Made by a program: the position numbers and the translations under genes. The notes beneath the pieces were generated by a model that saw only the letters and a list, made by a program, of their open reading frames with translations, did not search any database and was not told the DNA's origin. Source: Roseateles toxinivorans (GTDB lineage: Bacteria; Pseudomonadota; Gammaproteobacteria; Burkholderiales; Burkholderiaceae_C). From it: a DNA stretch of 64,000 nt. The stretch spans positions 496,001 through 560,000 of the forward strand of contig NZ_SNXS01000004.1 of assembly GCF_004362525.1 (NCBI RefSeq), in the 5' to 3' direction. Position 1 is the stretch's first letter. Each line of letters starts with the position of its first letter. Of this stretch, positions 61,972-64,000 are shown piece after piece.

Positions 61972-62526
61972 TCAGAGTCGCCTGCCCTGCGCTGACGCCT
62001 CGATCAGCTTGACTAGGCGCGATTGCCTTGTCTCGGCCCGCTTGGCGCTGATCACCCGCCAGACGTGCTGATGGCGGTAGCCGGGTGGTTGTGCCGTAAA
62101 GAATGCCCAGGCGGCCTTGTTCTTGCAGAACAGCGCCTCATCCTCGGCGCCCAGCTCGGCGTGCTCGGCCTGCTCGTAGGCATAGATCTTCGATTTGGCT
62201 TCGCGCCGGTGAGCGAATGCCTTCAACCCGAGTTCGGTCATCCGGCCCTGTTGCTGCAACACGGACACCCGTTCGATATTGATGGCGCTCCAGGTCGAGG
62301 TGGGCTTGCGCGGCGTGAAGCGGATCTTGTAGCTGCTCTCGTCGATGCGGGTGCGCACGCCGTCGATCCAGCCCACGCACAGGGCCTCGTCGACGGACTC
62401 GGGCCAGGTCATGCTGGGCCTGCCGGAATCGCGCTTGTGGAAGCCGACGATCAGCTCGGTCTCGGTGGCGGCGTGTTCGCGAAGCCAGGTGGCGAACTCG
62501 GCGGGGGTGGCGAAGAAGGTGGGCAT
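61972..62526 (-). CDS. YdeI/OmdA-like protein
   Basis: 184 residues from the ATG at 62526. Recognised by FATPAEFATWLREHAATETELIVGFHKR, the SMTWPESVDEALCVGWIDGVR block and FTPRKPTSTWSAINIERV. C-terminal bacteriocin-protection-like region with WAFFTAQPPGYRHQHVWRVISAK. Cytosolic; function poorly known, some members linked to stress and antimicrobial-peptide resistance. Confidence 0.88.
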   Translation of the reverse strand: MPTFFATPAEFATWLREHAATETELIVGFHKRDSGRPSMTWPESVDEALCVGWIDGVRTRIDESSYKIRFTPRKPTSTWSAINIERVSVLQQQGRMTELGLKAFAHRREAKSKIYAYEQAEHAELGAEDEALFCKNKAAWAFFTAQPPGYRHQHVWRVISAKRAETRQSRLVKLIEASAQGRRL

Positions 62527-62540
62527 GCAGTGGCCAGAGG

Positions 62541-63095
62541 CTATATGCCAGCGGTCAAGGCCTTGGCAAACACCCGGTTCTCGTAGGCGCTGCCCTGTAT
62601 CGTGTAGCTGGTGAGGCCGATGTCCCGGTAGCCCTGGGTCGGATAAAAGGCGCGGGCGGCCGTGTTGCCGGACCAGGTCGTCAGCCACAGGTTGCTCGCG
62701 CCTTGCGAGCACGCCAGCGCCTCGGCACGGTTCAGCAGCTCGCGCCCCAGGCCCATGCGCTTGAAGTAGCGCTGTACATAGAGGCGAACCAGCTCGGCGG
62801 CACCGGGCCGAGCCTCGTGGGGTGGCACGCGGTCCAGCGTGAGTTCGGCAAAGGCGATCAGATGGCCGGCGCGCTCGGCCAGGATAAAGGTCGTGGCCGG
62901 GTCTTGCTGGCGCCGGGCAAAGGCTTCCGGCGCATAGATTTCCAGCGTCTCCCGGGCCAGGTCGGGGCGCATGCCGTTGACGGTGTAGGTGTCGAGAAAC
63001 ACCTGCATGGCCAGCACGGCGATGCACAGCGCATCGTCGGGGCCGGCCAGGCGGTACTCGATGGCTGCTTCGCTCAGGCTTGCCTCAGATGCCAT
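62541..63095 (-). CDS. GNAT-family N-acetyltransferase
   Basis: 184 residues. Acetyl-CoA-binding core LYVQRYFKRMGLGRELLNRAEA (a variant of QxxGxG/A), preceded by LIAFAELTLDR and followed by LWLTTWSGNTAARAFYPTQGYRDIG. Substrate unknown. It overlaps the aldehyde dehydrogenase stop by 22 bases and so is probably translated with it. Confidence 0.88.
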   Translation of the reverse strand: MASEASLSEAAIEYRLAGPDDALCIAVLAMQVFLDTYTVNGMRPDLARETLEIYAPEAFARRQQDPATTFILAERAGHLIAFAELTLDRVPPHEARPGAAELVRLYVQRYFKRMGLGRELLNRAEALACSQGASNLWLTTWSGNTAARAFYPTQGYRDIGLTSYTIQGSAYENRVFAKALTAGI

Positions 63096-64000
63096 GCTTT
63101 AGGTCGGGTGAAGGTGCTGATGCCGTAGGTGGACAGGGTCAGGCCGACGCCGGAGTCGCCATGGCCCGACCAGGGCAGGCGGGGGCTGACGCGGTCGCAG
63201 CAGTTCCAGTAGACCGTGCCGGCGTTGACCTGGGCCAGCAGCGCCTTGGCCGCAAGCTCGTCGCGGCTGAACACGCCGGCGGTGAGGCCGTAGCGGGTGT
63301 CGTTCATCAGTTGCAGTGCCTCGGCGTCGCTGGACACCTTCTGGATGCCGATGATGGGGCCGAAACTCTCCTCGCGCATCAGCTCCATCTCGTGGCTGAC
63401 CTCCGTGAACACGGTCGGTGCGAACCAGTTGCCGGGGCCTGGCAAGATGTGGCCCCCGGTGCGCAGGGTGGCGCCGCGGGCCTTGGCATCGGCCACCTGA
63501 CGCTCCAGCAGGGCCAGCTGCGGCGCGCGGGTGATGGCGCCGATATAGGTGGTGGCGTCCAGCGGATCGCCCTGCTTGAAGGTGGTCACAGTGGCCAGGA
63601 AGTGCTCGACGAAGTCATCGTGCAGGCTCTCGTGCACATAGATGCGCTCCACCGAGCAGCAGCTCTGGCCGGTGTTGTACATCGCGCCATCGGCCAGCGA
63701 CTCGGCGGCGACCTTGGGGTCGGCGTCATGGCGCACATAGGTCGGGTCCTTGCCGCCCAGCTCCAGCTGCAGCTTGATGTTGAAGCGGCCGGCGACCGCC
63801 TGCGAGATGCGCGCACCGGTGCCGTAGGAGCCGGTGAAGAACACGCCGTCGATGTCTTGCGCGAGCAGCGCCTCGCCCACCGGTCCTGCTCCGACCAGTG
63901 GCACGAACACATCCTCGGGCACGCCAGCCGCATGTAGCAGGCGGGCGATGTGAAGACCCGTCAGCGCGGCGAACTCGGACGGCTTGTAGAGCACCACATT
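63074..64000 (-). CDS. aldehyde dehydrogenase family protein, C-terminal part
   Basis: The gene runs off the right edge; about 308 residues are visible. FFTGSYGTGARISQ (cofactor loop), LQLELGGKDP with catalytic Glu, NTGQSCCSVERIYV with catalytic Cys, and EESFGPIIGIQ. These are the ALDH superfamily signatures; it oxidises an aldehyde with NAD(P). The stop lies inside the GNAT gene. The substrate is not evident. Confidence 0.92.
   Translation of the reverse strand, partial: NVVLYKPSEFAALTGLHIARLLHAAGVPEDVFVPLVGAGPVGEALLAQDIDGVFFTGSYGTGARISQAVAGRFNIKLQLELGGKDPTYVRHDADPKVAAESLADGAMYNTGQSCCSVERIYVHESLHDDFVEHFLATVTTFKQGDPLDATTYIGAITRAPQLALLERQVADAKARGATLRTGGHILPGPGNWFAPTVFTEVSHEMELMREESFGPIIGIQKVSSDAEALQLMNDTRYGLTAGVFSRDELAAKALLAQVNAGTVYWNCCDRVSPRLPWSGHGDSGVGLTLSTYGISTFTRPKAWHLRQA

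Overview
The window reads as chromosomal DNA of a high-GC betaproteobacterium, most likely a member of the Burkholderiales near the Rubrivivax/Roseateles/Leptothrix group. The grounds are gene families, gene order, codon bias and a PEP-CTERM protein; no rRNA or other phylogenetic marker is present to fix the genus. Gene content describes a facultative chemolithoautotroph that oxidises reduced sulfur and fixes CO2. I see no tRNA, rRNA, insertion sequence, prophage or CRISPR array.

Layout. 1-6.8 kb: a sugar-use cluster (LacI-type regulator fragment, sugar-phosphate isomerase, Gfo/Idh/MocA dehydrogenase, glucokinase, TonB-dependent receptor, cupin). 6.9-14.7 kb: an ArsR regulator, then soxCD, soxYZAX and soxB, then a second ArsR regulator with the cysteine spacing of persulfide sensors (SqrR/BigR). 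14.8-25.3 kb: further sulfur genes, namely a FadL-type porin, a DUF302 lipoprotein, a DsrE protein, three YeeE/YedE transporters, a small NPCGP-repeat protein, a two-domain periplasmic rhodanese, a cytochrome c4, the sulfide dehydrogenase fccAB, a SoxH-like metallohydrolase and an AhpD-like protein. 25.6-28.5 kb: a zinc-sensing diguanylate cyclase, a metallo-beta-lactamase-fold protein with altered metal site, and a solute-binding protein. 28.5-38.9 kb: cbbR divergent from a complete cbbLSXYFPTZA operon for form IC RuBisCO, closed by a terminator. 39-45.7 kb: a small cytochrome c, two more ArsR regulators, an OsmC protein, a DUF2892 protein, an RND pump with adaptor and a rhodanese. 45.7-51 kb: a DUF3422 protein, a sigma-54 activator beside a stand-alone Rieske protein, membrane proteins (one only 50 residues) and an isocitrate-lyase-family enzyme. 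51.1-57.1 kb: one giant gene (1999 residues) joining two alpha/beta-hydrolase domains to a CHAT caspase-like protease. 57.4-64 kb: a PEP-CTERM protein, a DsbA-like/VOC fusion, an MlaE/MlaD/lipoprotein set, small enzymes and the end of an aldehyde dehydrogenase.

How it works together. SoxXA loads thiosulfate on SoxYZ, SoxB and SoxCD strip sulfate and electrons, and FccAB oxidises sulfide; small cytochromes carry the electrons onward. YeeE-type channels, rhodaneses, DsrE and OsmC proteins would move or detoxify sulfane sulfur. Energy from this drives the Calvin cycle encoded by the cbb operon. Four ArsR proteins with different cysteine layouts probably divide the sulfur response between them.

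The most unusual items are the giant double-hydrolase CHAT protein, a roughly 70-bp dispersed repeat inserted in the same reading frame in two unrelated genes (soxD and the DsbA/VOC fusion), an RND pump whose promoter spacer contains an apparent ArsR operator next to sulfur-handling genes, and the four-cysteine NPCGP protein.
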